Source: Vibrio coralliilyticus (lineage in GTDB: Bacteria > Pseudomonadota > Gammaproteobacteria > Enterobacterales > Vibrionaceae). Taken from it: DNA of 64,000 bases. A program made the position numbers and the translations under genes. Each line of letters starts with the position of its first letter. The first letter of the stretch is position 1. This document shows, piece by piece, positions 1 through 8,552 of this stretch. Location: contig NZ_CP024627.1 in assembly GCF_024449095.1 (NCBI RefSeq), positions 2,170,001-2,234,000 on the forward strand, in the 5' to 3' direction. The notes beneath the pieces are model-generated. The model was not told the origin of the DNA. It saw only the letters and a program-made list of their open reading frames with translations, and did no database searches.

Positions 1-2
1 CT

Positions 3-827
3 ATCGGTATGCTTGTTACCCAATCGACCAACCTATTCTTTTCTGAAGTCATCGACGGCGTAGAAAGCTACTGTTACCGTCAGGGCTACACATTGATCCT
101 GTGTAATACTGGTGGCATTTACGAGAAACAGCGTGACTATATCCGTATGCTAGCGGAAAAGCGCGTAGATGGCATCCTCGTTATGTGTTCTGACCTCACA
201 GAAGAATTAAGTGAGATGCTAGACCGCCATAAGGATATTCCAAAAGTGGTCATGGATTGGGGACCTGAAAGCTCTCAAGCCGATAAAATCATCGACAATT
301 CAGAAGAAGGTGGCTACCTAGCGACTAAATATCTGATAGACAATGGCCACAAAGATATCGCTTGTCTCAGTGGTCACTTCGAAAAAGCTGCATGCCAAGA
401 GCGCATCCAAGGTTTCCGACGAGCGATGGATGAAGCCAACCTCTCTGTCAACGAAAACTGGATTCTTGAAGGTAACTTCGAGTGTGATACCGCTGTATTG
501 GCTGCCGATAAAATTGTCGCTATGGACAACAAGCCAACTGCCGTATTTTGTTTCAACGATACCATGGCATTAGGTTTAATGAGTCGACTTCAGCAAAAAG
601 GTATTCGTGTTCCTGAAGATATTTCTGTGATTGGATACGACAATATTGAACTTGCCGAGTACTTCTCACCACCACTAACCACAGTCCACCAACCTAAACG
701 TCGCGTTGGTAAAAATGCGTTTGAAATTTTACTTGAGCGCATCAAAGACAAAGAACACGAGAAGCGTGTATTCGAAATGCACCCTGAGATCGTTGTGCGC
801 GATACCGTATACAACTTAAACAAATAG
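3..827 (+). CDS. purR: Purine repressor PurR, 3' part (LacI family), truncated by window edge
   Basis: Encodes the effector-binding part of a LacI/GalR regulator; the reading frame is open to the window edge, so the N-terminal helix-turn-helix and hinge lie upstream. The visible start ([19 protein letters not shown]) is where the periplasmic-binding-like core begins in this family. [47 protein letters not shown] and HQPK match PurR, including the hypoxanthine/guanine-sensing core. RbsR is the nearest alternative, but the [15 protein letters not shown] segment and the tfoY neighbour favour PurR: purR next to tfoY is the Vibrio arrangement. It would repress purine-synthesis genes when bound to corepressor. 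The gene ends at TAG 825-827. Confidence 0.9.
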   Translation: MGMLVTQSTNLFFSEVIDGVESYCYRQGYTLILCNTGGIYEKQRDYIRMLAEKRVDGILVMCSDLTEELSEMLDRHKDIPKVVMDWGPESSQADKIIDNSEEGGYLATKYLIDNGHKDIACLSGHFEKAACQERIQGFRRAMDEANLSVNENWILEGNFECDTAVLAADKIVAMDNKPTAVFCFNDTMALGLMSRLQQKGIRVPEDISVIGYDNIELAEYFSPPLTTVHQPKRRVGKNAFEILLERIKDKEHEKRVFEMHPEIVVRDTVYNLNK

Positions 828-969
828 CATTAGCTGTCATCCGACTGATAGCTCAATCTATTGGTCGGACATATCATTTTAAAGCAATTTACTTGAACCA
901 AGATCACATTTGATCAATCAAGATGTGATACTTACCTCAAATTTTATTTATCCTTAAAATGTTCGACTA

Positions 970-1062
970 ATGCCACGAACAGGGCAAACCACTTCGAAAG
1001 AGTGGGACGCAAAGCTTCCGGCCTGACTCAGGAGACTGAAAGGTAGCGGGGTTGCCGATGGG
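970..1062 (+). ncRNA. Cyclic di-GMP-I riboswitch (GEMM-I) upstream of tfoY
   Basis: The segment carries the GEMM-I hallmarks in order: CACGAACAGGGCAAACCA, a GAAA tetraloop at 996-999, GGGACGCAAAGC, a variable arm, then GGTAGCGGGGTTGCCGATGG, which holds the tetraloop receptor and closing strand. It closely resembles the structurally characterised V. cholerae Vc2 aptamer, which also precedes tfoY. It sits about 180 nt upstream of the tfoY ATG, so c-di-GMP should modulate tfoY expression. A weak 7-bp hairpin (1072-1089) follows at once but has no U-tract, so I cannot assign the expression platform. Confidence 0.95.
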
Positions 1063-1243
1063 CAAAGATGCAAACGATCCGTATCGTTTAAAACAACACT
1101 CTATAATCTTTCTAGAACTCAGGGATTAGCGAGTGAATTTTATTTCGGTATGACACCTTACTGACACTTTATCTGCATTATTTTGCTAATCTCTCGGACC
1201 TGAATTTGGTGGCGTATAATAATATACACCGAGATAACACAGC

Positions 1244-1837
1244 ATGGATAAACCAATACTTAAAGACTCGATGCGACTTTTTGATCAGCTTGGTCGTATA
1301 AAGTCACGTTCGATGTTCGGTGGATTCGGAATCTTCGCAGACGACACAATGTTCGCATTGGTAGTTAACGATAAACTCCATATCCGCGCCGACGACAAGC
1401 TGGCTAATCAATTCAAATCTGAAGGCTTAGAACCCTACGTTTATAAAAAACGAGGCTTTCCCGTCGTTACCAAATATTTTGCTTTAACGGATGATGTAGC
1501 TTCTTGCCATACTCGTGCCCTTGCGTTGGCACAAAGTGCGTTGGCCATTGCCAAAAAAGAAAAAACATCGCAAGCGAAGACTCGACCAAATCGCCTCAAG
1601 GACTTACCTAACCTCCGCCTTGCAACCGAGCGAATGCTCAAGAAAGCAGGAATCGAGAGCGTGGAAAATCTAGAGGAAGCGGGCTCTGTAGAAGCGTTTA
1701 AAGCTATTCAGGCAACCCACTCAGCGGATGTTTCACTCGAACTGCTCTGGGCTCTAGAAGGGGCTATCAATGGCAAACATTGGTCAGTCATTCCTCCTGA
1801 GCGCCGTCAGGAGTTAGTCAATAAACTCAATAGTTAA
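1244..1837 (+). CDS. tfoY: TfoY, TfoX-family regulator under c-di-GMP riboswitch control
   Basis: 197-residue TfoX/Sxy-type protein. The N-terminal TfoX_N domain (about residues 1-95) includes [14 protein letters not shown] and the helical TfoX_C domain (about 110-190) includes [20 protein letters not shown], the normal two-domain length. In vibrios TfoY drives type VI secretion and motility rather than chitin-induced competence, the role of its paralogue TfoX. The GEMM-I riboswitch upstream and the purR neighbour identify this copy as TfoY. The start ATG is preceded by a weak GAGA-type ribosome site. Its original terminator (1852-1862 plus 3303-3314) is split by an insertion sequence. Confidence 0.93.
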   Translation: MDKPILKDSMRLFDQLGRIKSRSMFGGFGIFADDTMFALVVNDKLHIRADDKLANQFKSEGLEPYVYKKRGFPVVTKYFALTDDVASCHTRALALAQSALAIAKKEKTSQAKTRPNRLKDLPNLRLATERMLKKAGIESVENLEEAGSVEAFKAIQATHSADVSLELLWALEGAINGKHWSVIPPERRQELVNKLNS

Positions 1838-1859
1838 GTCGCTAATTGTTTAAAAGCCA

Positions 1860-1871
1860 ACCGAATAGGTT
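1860..1871 (+). repeat. 12-bp target-site duplication, left copy
   Basis: ACCGAATAGGTT occurs here and again at 3295-3306, exactly bounding the insertion sequence. The target is palindromic (ACC-N5-GGT) and is the loop and upper stem of the tfoY terminator. The length fits the 9-13 bp typical of IS4-family elements. One extra flanking A makes a 13-bp reading possible. Confidence 0.88.
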
Positions 1872-1919
1872 TAATGCCGATCGTTTTAGAGACTTGAACG
1901 ATCCTGAGATCGTATGATA

Positions 1920-1951
1920 ATCCCCACTAACAAAGTTAGTGGGGATTTTTT
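1920..1951 (+). terminator. Hairpin/terminator covering the transposase ribosome-binding site
   Basis: ATCCCCACTAAC, an AAA loop and GTTAGTGGGGAT are followed by T6 directly before the transposase ATG. It can terminate transcription entering from tfoY, and the GGGGA in its 3' arm is the only Shine-Dalgarno candidate. Read-through RNA would therefore hide the ribosome site, a known strategy of IS10/IS50-type elements. Confidence 0.75.
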
Positions 1952-3274
1952 ATGTTTGCTCAAGAGCTGCTTTTGGCACATGAGACTATCGAGGATGGTA
2001 AAAACTATGAGTCTGTAGTTAATGCCATTCAGCTTGAATGGATAGAACAAGCTTTGCTTGATACGTCTAAAGCAAGCATTAGAAGGCGACGCTTACCAGC
2101 GCAACAAGCCGTCTGGCTCGTCATTTGGATGGGATTGCAACGGAATAAATCAATCAAAGAAGTATGCAGTTCTCTTGACCTAGCTCTCCAACCTAAGCCT
2201 CAGGATTCTTGGTCTCGTGTTGCACCTAGCGTACTTACTGACTCTAGGCGACGTTTGGACGAAGCTCCTCTCGCTGCTTTGTTTAAAACCTCTATGGCGG
2301 CATGGGAGAGCGACGCGCTAGTAAAGGATAAGGCGCTAGGGCTAAACATTATGGCCGTGGATGGTACCACTTTTCGTTGCCAAGATTCAGAAGACAATGC
2401 GCAAGCGTTTGGATTCATTTCTCAAAAACATAAACCTTATCCTCAACTGCGCTTGGTCGGTCTGATGGCTACCGAGACACGTTTTATGGTAGGGGCTGCA
2501 TTCGATGCTTGTCAGGTCGGTGAGACAACACTGGCACGCCGATTATTAGGAGACGTGCCAGCAAACTCACTCACATTGTTTGATCGTTGCTACTTTTCTG
2601 CCGACCTATTGATATCGTGGAATGCTGCTGCCTCCAATAGCCACTGGCTAACCCCTGTGAAACGCAAAGTAAGATATGAAGTTTTGGAGCGTTTTGCTGA
2701 AAACGACATGCTTATCTCTATGCCTGTTTCACAGCAAGCTCAGCGCAATAACCCTAATTTGCCGACTCATTGGCAAGCACGCCTCATCCTCTACAAAGAC
2801 CCAAAAGGTGAAATTGAAGGCTTTATAACTTCACTGGTTGATCCTGAGAAATACTCATTAGAAGACTTATTGACTGTCTATTGGCAACGCTGGGAAATAG
2901 AAGAAGGTTACGGTGAGATAAAACAAACTCAGTTACAAAATGAAGTCACCTTGAGAAGTCGTTTTGCTGCTGGTGTTAGACAAGAGCTCTGGGGAATATT
3001 GCTGGCGTACAATTTGGTGCGCTTAGAGATGGTTCATATTGCTAAAGACGCTGAGGTAAGGCCAACTAGAGTGAGCTTTACAGCGGCAATAAATTTGATA
3101 GATACCCAGCTACGTTGGCTAGCGCTTAGCCCTGACGGAACTCTACCGAGCAAACTCAAGCAAATGAGGGAGAACATAAGTCACTTCATTTTACCGGATA
3201 AAAGGAAGGACCGAACGTATCCACGTTCAGTCCTTTTTGTCCCACCCAAATACCCATTTAGGTATAAGCGTTAA
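1952..3274 (+). CDS. IS4-family DDE transposase
   Basis: 440-residue transposase. It has an N-terminal IS4-type domain, then the RNase-H-like DDE core with catalytic candidates D137 (MAVDGTTFR), D211 (LFDRCYF) and E317. The IS4 signature Y-x2-R-x3-E-x6-K is exact: Y310, R313, E317 and K324 in YWQRWEIEEGYGEIK. The gene fills the element between its ends and has no frameshift or internal stop, so it is probably active. The ATG at 1952 follows the hairpin that contains the GGGGA ribosome site. A 3' hairpin (3206-3237) overlaps the last codons, so termination may begin inside the ORF. Confidence 0.95.
   Translation: MFAQELLLAHETIEDGKNYESVVNAIQLEWIEQALLDTSKASIRRRRLPAQQAVWLVIWMGLQRNKSIKEVCSSLDLALQPKPQDSWSRVAPSVLTDSRRRLDEAPLAALFKTSMAAWESDALVKDKALGLNIMAVDGTTFRCQDSEDNAQAFGFISQKHKPYPQLRLVGLMATETRFMVGAAFDACQVGETTLARRLLGDVPANSLTLFDRCYFSADLLISWNAAASNSHWLTPVKRKVRYEVLERFAENDMLISMPVSQQAQRNNPNLPTHWQARLILYKDPKGEIEGFITSLVDPEKYSLEDLLTVYWQRWEIEEGYGEIKQTQLQNEVTLRSRFAAGVRQELWGILLAYNLVRLEMVHIAKDAEVRPTRVSFTAAINLIDTQLRWLALSPDGTLPSKLKQMRENISHFILPDKRKDRTYPRSVLFVPPKYPFRYKR
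3206..3237 (+). terminator. Terminator-like hairpin inside the transposase 3' end
   Basis: AAGGACCGAACGT, a 4-nt loop and ACGTTCAGTCCTT then TTT form a 13-bp stem with one C/A mismatch. It lies about 37 nt before the transposase stop codon and would stop transcription near the right IS end. Confidence 0.5.
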
Positions 3275-3294
3275 TGCTTATCCGAACGGCATTA

Positions 3295-3306
3295 ACCGAA
3301 TAGGTT
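3295..3306 (+). repeat. 12-bp target-site duplication, right copy
   Basis: Second copy of ACCGAATAGGTT, directly after the right inverted end of the IS4-family element. Deleting the element plus one copy restores a perfect 11-bp stem hairpin followed by T5. Confidence 0.88.
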
Positions 3307-3410
3307 GGCTTTTTCATCGCTGATGAAATTTAATCTTTGCTAAACAGTTCTTATTTGTTAACAATTTTATTGAGCGCGTTTGCCTCAAGCTCAAAACAGA
3401 GGAAGTCGTT

Positions 3411-4106
3411 ATGAATAAGAAGCTTGTGTTAGGTATCCTACTGGTTAGCCTGATTGCTTTTCTCGGAATCAATTTCGGACAATATCTAACATTAGAAAAC
3501 GCCAAAGCTCAGCAAGCGGCGCTATCCGAATACATCAATAATAACTTTACATTGGCCGCCGTTACATACTTTCTGGCTTATATCGCTATTACCGCATTTT
3601 CAATTCCAGGAGCTGCCGTGGTTACCTTACTTGGCGCTGCGCTATTCGGCTTTTGGACCAGCTTACTGCTCGTTTCCTTTGCCAGCACCATAGGTGCGAC
3701 CTTGGCATTTTTAAGCAGCCGTTTCTTACTCAGAGACTGGGTACAAAGTAAGTTTGGTGACAAATTGAAGGCCATTAACCAGGGTGTTGAGCGAGATGGT
3801 GCATTTTACTTATTTTCATTGCGTCTTATCCCAGTATTTCCATTTTTCCTCATCAATCTGCTGATGGGGTTAACACCGATCTCAACAGCTAGGTTCTATT
3901 TAATCAGTCAATTGGGTATGTTACCGGGTACTGCCGTTTACCTGAATGCGGGGACACAACTGGCGCAAATTGATAGCTTATCCGGCATTGTTTCTCCATC
4001 TGTATTAGCATCTTTCGCCCTACTAGGGCTTTTCCCTGTTGTGACTAAATGGGTGATGGGTAAGATTAAAGGTGTACCTCAAGCTCAAGATGGAAGCTCT
4101 TCTTGA
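3411..4106 (+). CDS. TVP38/TMEM64 (VTT domain) family inner-membrane protein
   Basis: 231 residues with about five to six hydrophobic helices. An N-terminal membrane anchor comes first, then the VTT/SNARE-associated core with the typical Gly-rich stretch FSIPGAAVVTLLGAALFG (about residues 63-80) and a second conserved part around GAFYLFSLRLIPVFPFFLIN. This family (YdjX/YdjZ, related to DedA) is thought to move or scramble lipids across membranes; the substrate here is unknown. The start ATG follows AGAGGAAG at good spacing. The TGA stop overlaps the TTG start of the next gene, so the two are translationally coupled. Confidence 0.85.
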   Translation: MNKKLVLGILLVSLIAFLGINFGQYLTLENAKAQQAALSEYINNNFTLAAVTYFLAYIAITAFSIPGAAVVTLLGAALFGFWTSLLLVSFASTIGATLAFLSSRFLLRDWVQSKFGDKLKAINQGVERDGAFYLFSLRLIPVFPFFLINLLMGLTPISTARFYLISQLGMLPGTAVYLNAGTQLAQIDSLSGIVSPSVLASFALLGLFPVVTKWVMGKIKGVPQAQDGSSS

Positions 4107-4414
4107 AGATATTCACTGCAAATACCCCACCAGAAGCTCATATTATCTGTGAGCTTCTTAAATCGAACCATATCGATTGTGAAGTTAGAGGAGAAGGCAT
4201 TTTTGGCTTGCAAGGAGAAGTCCCCTTCGGTGAAAGCTCACAACCTTATGTTTGGCTAATAGATACTCAAATGGCAGAACAAGCCTGCACGATGGTCGAA
4301 CAGCATCTTAAACAGTCCGACTTCGGTAACGAGTGGCATTGTGAAAAGTGTGGTGAATCAAATGAAGCTCAGTTTGGGGTATGCTGGCAATGTGGGGCAA
4401 CAAGCCCAGTCTAA
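4103..4414 (+). CDS. DUF2007 domain protein with C-terminal zinc ribbon
   Basis: 103 residues. The first about 70 match the DUF2007 'signal transducing' fold (KIFTANTPPEAHIICELLKS; LIDTQMAEQACTMVEQHLK). The tail is a zinc ribbon with two CxxC knuckles (WHCEKCGE and VCWQCGATS). I chose the TTG start at 4103 because GGAAG lies 6 nt upstream and no ATG fits; it overlaps the preceding stop as TTGA. The function is unknown; coupling to the VTT membrane protein suggests a shared role. Its tail overlaps the convergent hydrolase gene by 4 bp. Confidence 0.8.
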   Translation: MKIFTANTPPEAHIICELLKSNHIDCEVRGEGIFGLQGEVPFGESSQPYVWLIDTQMAEQACTMVEQHLKQSDFGNEWHCEKCGESNEAQFGVCWQCGATSPV

Positions 4415-5214
4415 GCATGCGCGCTCTGACTTTTGATAAACGCAATCGAGTACTGATTAAATTCCTCAGGGCGTTCAACATTACAAACATGCCCACAATC
4501 CGGAATCTCCAGTAGTGTACTTCTGCGATGCGCAGCCACCATCTCCTTTACAGGACGGATGAACATGTAATCCCTCTCTCCCATTAAGTACAAAGTTGGG
4601 ATCGGTAATTCACGCTCCTTAAAGTAACGCATCAAGGGGTTCACCTCTGCCGTGAGGATGAACCAACGTTTGAACTCTTTCTGGCATAGCTTCTTTGCCT
4701 CACGAACAAACAGGTGGCGAGACTCTTTCTGAGTTCGTTGTGGCATAACAATATAAGCAAACAAGCGATATAACCACATATAGGGCACAATATGCTTGCA
4801 CATGTTGCCTAACCTAACCAAAACCTGAGATCGAGTGTTGAGGCGTGTTACAGCGCCTCCTAAAACCATCGATTTAACTCTTCCTGTCGACATTTCGGCT
4901 AGATTTCTCACAATAATAGTGCCTAGCGACATGCCCACAAAGTGAGCGGAAGAAATTTTCAGATGATCCAGAACTTTAAGAATATCTGCTGTCACCGCCT
5001 TAAATGTATAGCGATTGGATATGAGTTCTTTTAGAAATGGGCTTGATTTTCCGTGTCCTCTCAGATCCACCAGAAGTAGATTGAAATGCTGGCGATAAGC
5101 TTTGATCTGCTTGAACCAAATGGATGAACTCCCCCCTGCACCATGCACAAACACCACCCACTCTTGGCTAGTTGGATGCAAATATGTCTTATGGAAAAGA
5201 AGACGGTCACTCAT
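4411..5214 (-). CDS. Alpha/beta-fold hydrolase
   Basis: 267 residues of a classical alpha/beta hydrolase. The oxyanion-hole segment is VFVHGAGGSSSIW, and LRGHGKS follows strand 4. The nucleophile elbow GMSLG holds Ser96, Asp215 sits in MGERDYMF and His242 in DCGHVCNVERPEEF, completing a catalytic triad. There is no signal peptide, so it is probably cytoplasmic. The substrate (ester, lactone or other) cannot be inferred. It is a single gene with its tail overlapping the DUF2007 gene by 4 bp and a glgA terminator behind its start. Confidence 0.85.
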   Translation of the reverse strand: MSDRLLFHKTYLHPTSQEWVVFVHGAGGSSSIWFKQIKAYRQHFNLLLVDLRGHGKSSPFLKELISNRYTFKAVTADILKVLDHLKISSAHFVGMSLGTIIVRNLAEMSTGRVKSMVLGGAVTRLNTRSQVLVRLGNMCKHIVPYMWLYRLFAYIVMPQRTQKESRHLFVREAKKLCQKEFKRWFILTAEVNPLMRYFKERELPIPTLYLMGERDYMFIRPVKEMVAAHRRSTLLEIPDCGHVCNVERPEEFNQYSIAFIKSQSAHA

Positions 5215-5336
5215 AAATTCTTCAGTTCATTAGGTCAAAGGGGATGTGTCAGGAGAGTATCACAAACTTATGCAATTTTAAGTCAGCTTATGCGATTTGC
5301 ACTCATCATTACCACAAATTAACCCTAAATTTTACT

Positions 5337-5365
5337 AAAAAGGCGCCGTAATAGGCGCCCTTTTT
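5337..5365 (-). terminator. Bidirectional terminator after glgA
   Basis: AAAAAGGCGCC, a 6-nt loop, and GGCGCCCTTTTT give a GC-rich stem with A/T tracts on both sides. On the minus strand it closes the glgCA operon 15 nt after the glgA stop. Confidence 0.85.
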
Positions 5366-5379
5366 CATAGCAAAATGTA

Positions 5380-6837
5380 TTATTTGAATGCGCTCAGATA
5401 CAAATTCAGATACTCATCGGCCGCTTTACTCCAACAAAAATCTTGTTGCATCGCATGCAGCTGAACACGTTGTAATTCGTTAGGGTTCTGAACAAATAAC
5501 AATAGAGAACGTTGTAAAGTGAGCAGCAATTCTTTTGGTTCTGGTAAGTCAAACACAAAACCAGTGGCAGTATCAGGGTCAACATCATAATCACTTACAC
5601 TATCCTTCAGCCCTCCCACACCACGCACTATCGGTAATGTGCCATAGGCCATACTGTAGATCTGATTTAAGCCACAAGGTTCGAATTCTGACGGCATAAG
5701 GAAGAAGTCAGAACCTGCTTCAACTAAGTGAGCTAATTCATTATCGTACGCTTCTACGAATTTGAACTTCTCACTGTGTAAAGCTTCGATATCTTTAAGC
5801 TTAGATGCAAGGACAGGATCCCCTGTCCCCACTATGACAAGTTGGGCATCATGGCGTAAAAACTGACTTAAAATCGGCAGGAGATAGTGAACCCCTTTTT
5901 GATTCGTCAACCGACAAACCATGCCGTACATTGCAACATCGCTATCGACCAAGCCGAGCCTTTCTTGCAATGCCTTTTTACAGGCCTTCTTCCCTGTCAC
6001 CATACTTTGATGATTTGGCTTGTAGTTAACAGGCAAATACGGATCGGTTTCAGGGTTCCATGCCGAGTAATCACAACCGTTCAATATTCCAACTAAATCA
6101 CCTTCTCTGTGCTTAAACTCCGCTGCCATACCATGGCTTCCCAGCTCAGTCTTTAGCTCTTCAGCATAAGTCGGGCTAACAGCATTGATTTTGTCCGCGC
6201 TCATGACTCCGGCTTTGAGCATAGTGACATGCGTTGGACTTACGGCAGCGTCAGGTGCATATCGGGTATGCATCTCAGGAAGAAATTGCAGCTCTTCATA
6301 ACTGAATACCCCTTTGAACACCGCATTGTGCACTGACAAGATACTTTTGGTTTCTGCGAAAAACTCAGCTTGGACGTATCGGTGTTTTAGCAAATAAGGT
6401 ACGAAGCCCGTATGCCAGTCGTTAGCATGAATAATATTGGGTTGAAAACCTAGCTTGGCCAACATGTCCAAGCAGGCGGCACTGAAAAAAGCAAAACGTT
6501 CACCATTATCGCTATATGCCTGATTATTTTCTGCGTACATTTCTGGGCGCTGAAAATATTTCGGGCAATCAATGGCGTATACCTTCAGCCCAACAAGGCC
6601 CAATTCCCGAACTTTATATTCAGTATGAGGCCAATAGTCCAGCTTCGTCTCCAACACAATCGGGGCTGAGTCAATATGAGGAATGTTTTGATAAGCCGGT
6701 AATGTTACTCGTACATCTTGATTCAGTTTGAAAAGAGCCTCAGGCAGTGCTTTGGCTACATCCGCCAAACCACCACTTTTTATCAGCCCTTCAACTTCCG
6801 ATGCTACAAACAGAATAGATAAATTCTTAGTAGCCAA
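5380..6837 (-). CDS. glgA: Glycogen synthase GlgA
   Basis: Transfers glucose from ADP-glucose to the non-reducing ends of growing glycogen. It is a GT5 enzyme of two Rossmann domains: the N-terminal KSGGLADV is the ADP-glucose-binding K-x-G-G-L motif, ANDWHTGF is typical, and the C-terminal domain carries RLTNQKGVHYLLP and PSEFEPCGLNQIYSMAYGT. I place the start at a TTG (6837), preceded by AAAGGAG with proper spacing; this gives 485 residues, the usual length. The longer frame from 6870 starts upstream of that ribosome site. The TTG lies inside the last codons of glgC (11-bp overlap), so translation is coupled. Confidence 0.93.
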   Translation of the reverse strand: MATKNLSILFVASEVEGLIKSGGLADVAKALPEALFKLNQDVRVTLPAYQNIPHIDSAPIVLETKLDYWPHTEYKVRELGLVGLKVYAIDCPKYFQRPEMYAENNQAYSDNGERFAFFSAACLDMLAKLGFQPNIIHANDWHTGFVPYLLKHRYVQAEFFAETKSILSVHNAVFKGVFSYEELQFLPEMHTRYAPDAAVSPTHVTMLKAGVMSADKINAVSPTYAEELKTELGSHGMAAEFKHREGDLVGILNGCDYSAWNPETDPYLPVNYKPNHQSMVTGKKACKKALQERLGLVDSDVAMYGMVCRLTNQKGVHYLLPILSQFLRHDAQLVIVGTGDPVLASKLKDIEALHSEKFKFVEAYDNELAHLVEAGSDFFLMPSEFEPCGLNQIYSMAYGTLPIVRGVGGLKDSVSDYDVDPDTATGFVFDLPEPKELLLTLQRSLLLFVQNPNELQRVQLHAMQQDFCWSKAADEYLNLYLSAFK

Positions 6838-8044
6838 CTCGTGCTCCTTTAGGAATGACAACAATTCCATCGTCAGACACGTGAAAGTGCTTTTTGTCTT
6901 CCGTTAAATTGACACCAATTTGTGTACCTGGTGCGATGTCTACATCTTTATCGACGATAACGCGACGTAACATACAGCCTTCACCGACTTTCACGTCACC
7001 CAAGAGGATACTTTCGCTAATATCACACGCAGATGCAATATTACTGCGGAATCCTAATACAGACTTTTCAATTCGGGACCCGCGAATATAACTGCCATTA
7101 CACACTAAACTGTCAATGATCTGCACACGACCGTTATCAGAGTCGGTAAACGTTGCTGGTGGAAGTGCTGGGTAGAAGGTATGCAATGGCCACTTACGGT
7201 TATATAGAGAGAAGGGGGCGTCTTTTTCAAGCAAATCCATGTGCGCTTCCCAGTAAGCATCGATTGTCCCTACATCACGCCAGTAAACTTCTTCTTTTTC
7301 ACCTGTAATACGGTTAGTGCTAAAGTCATAAACAAACACGTCACCGCGCGGGAACATTTTGGGAATGATATCTTTACCAAAATCATGGGATGATTCAGGA
7401 TTGTCCGCGTCTTCAATCAGTTCAGAAAACAGAGGCTGAGCTTCAAAAACATAGTTGCCCATAGAAACCAATGCATGTTGAGGATCACCAGGAATCGGCT
7501 TAGGCTGTGTCGGCTTTTCTTCGAACCCAACCATCCGCCCTTCTTTATCGACTTCAATAACACCAAATTGAGAAGCTTCAGATAGCGGCATACGCAATGC
7601 CGAAACCGTCAGAGATGCTTGCTTTTCTTTATGGAAATCTAACATCTGCTTGATGTCCATTTTATAAATATGATCAGAACCGAAAATACAGACTTGATCC
7701 GGCTCAGCTAATTCCATAAAACGAAGGTTCTGGTAAATGGCGTCCGCAGTACCTTCATACCAACGTTTACCCGTTCTCATTTGTGCCGGGATAGGGTCAA
7801 TGAACCGATCAGTAATGCCGCTTATATTCCACCCTTTCTTAAGGTGATGGAACAAGGATTGAGATTTGAACTGAGTCAGTACATAGATGCGCATTAAGTC
7901 AGCATTGACGAAATTGTTGAGAGCAAAATCAATAAGACGATAACTACCACCAAAAGGAACCGAAGGCTTACTGCGGGACTCTGTTAACGGACGAAGGCGA
8001 GAGCCTTCTCCACCAGCAAGGATCATTCCTAAAACACCAGCCAT
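6827..8044 (-). CDS. glgC: Glucose-1-phosphate adenylyltransferase GlgC
   Basis: Makes ADP-glucose from glucose-1-phosphate and ATP, the committed step of bacterial glycogen synthesis. The 405 residues comprise an N-terminal nucleotidyltransferase domain with GMILAGGEGSRLRPLTESR and GTADAIYQN, substrate motifs FEEKPTQP and FGKDIIP, then a left-handed beta-helix (LVCNGSYIRGSRIEKSVLG; ILLGDVKVGEGCMLRRVIVD). Full length for the family. It is the first gene of a two-gene glgCA operon; GGAGAATAA lies before the ATG. A 508-bp non-coding region upstream probably holds its promoter. Confidence 0.96.
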   Translation of the reverse strand: MAGVLGMILAGGEGSRLRPLTESRSKPSVPFGGSYRLIDFALNNFVNADLMRIYVLTQFKSQSLFHHLKKGWNISGITDRFIDPIPAQMRTGKRWYEGTADAIYQNLRFMELAEPDQVCIFGSDHIYKMDIKQMLDFHKEKQASLTVSALRMPLSEASQFGVIEVDKEGRMVGFEEKPTQPKPIPGDPQHALVSMGNYVFEAQPLFSELIEDADNPESSHDFGKDIIPKMFPRGDVFVYDFSTNRITGEKEEVYWRDVGTIDAYWEAHMDLLEKDAPFSLYNRKWPLHTFYPALPPATFTDSDNGRVQIIDSLVCNGSYIRGSRIEKSVLGFRSNIASACDISESILLGDVKVGEGCMLRRVIVDKDVDIAPGTQIGVNLTEDKKHFHVSDDGIVVIPKGARVGY

Positions 8045-8552
8045 TATTTATTCTCCATAATAATTTTTAATTGCAGATAAGCTTGTATATCGGGGACTTA
8101 TCTTTGTCTTCCTCGTTGCGAGCCTGAACTCATGCAGACATACGAAATGGAATTTTTAGCCTGTCAATCGCACATAAATCCATTTTATGTTTCATTTGAA
8201 ATTGATAGTTTCACTGTGCACAGGGTTTACTATAAATTACCGTATTTCGTTAAATTTACAATTTAAAAGATGTTATACCTTGAACGCGATAAAGTTTGCT
8301 TTGTATGGCTCTGAAGTAAGTCACACAATCATATTCAGATAAAACAGACCATTAACACAACGCCTACAAAGTGATGACTTAGATCGCAATTCGCGTTTTG
8401 TTGTCACAATTATATGAAAAACAGATGGCAGTTTAATGAACTCAAGACATGGCTTATAACAAACAATAAATCCCATTCCGACCTAACCTACAAATAATAA
8501 AAAAGCAGCCTACTGCTAGGCTGCTTTTCCCATTCAATTTAAACGAACTACT
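8045..8552. other. Non-coding region between glgC start and topA end
   Basis: AT-rich stretch of 508 bp. It must contain the glgC promoter (minus strand) and, at its right end, the topA terminator. I see no convincing ORF, tRNA or riboswitch and could not pick out a promoter with confidence. Confidence 0.5.
8499..8528 (-). terminator. Terminator of topA
   Basis: AAAAGCAGCC, loop TACTGCTA, GGCTGCTTTT. On the minus strand a GC-rich stem is followed by a T-run, 25 nt after the topA stop codon. Confidence 0.85.

Larger units (their letters stand above)
1872..3294 (+). mobile_element. IS4-family insertion sequence, intact, 1423 bp
   Basis: A complete element: inverted ends TAATGCCGATCG (left) and, on the complement at the right end, TAATGCCGTTCG, a single DDE transposase gene, and a perfect 12-bp target duplication outside. 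The terminal sequence is very like that of E. coli IS4 (TAATGCCGATCAG...), placing it in the IS4 subgroup. The perfect duplication and intact ORF point to recent insertion. A terminator-like hairpin lies just inside the left end (1920-1951) and another at the transposase 3' end (3206-3237). Confidence 0.93.
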
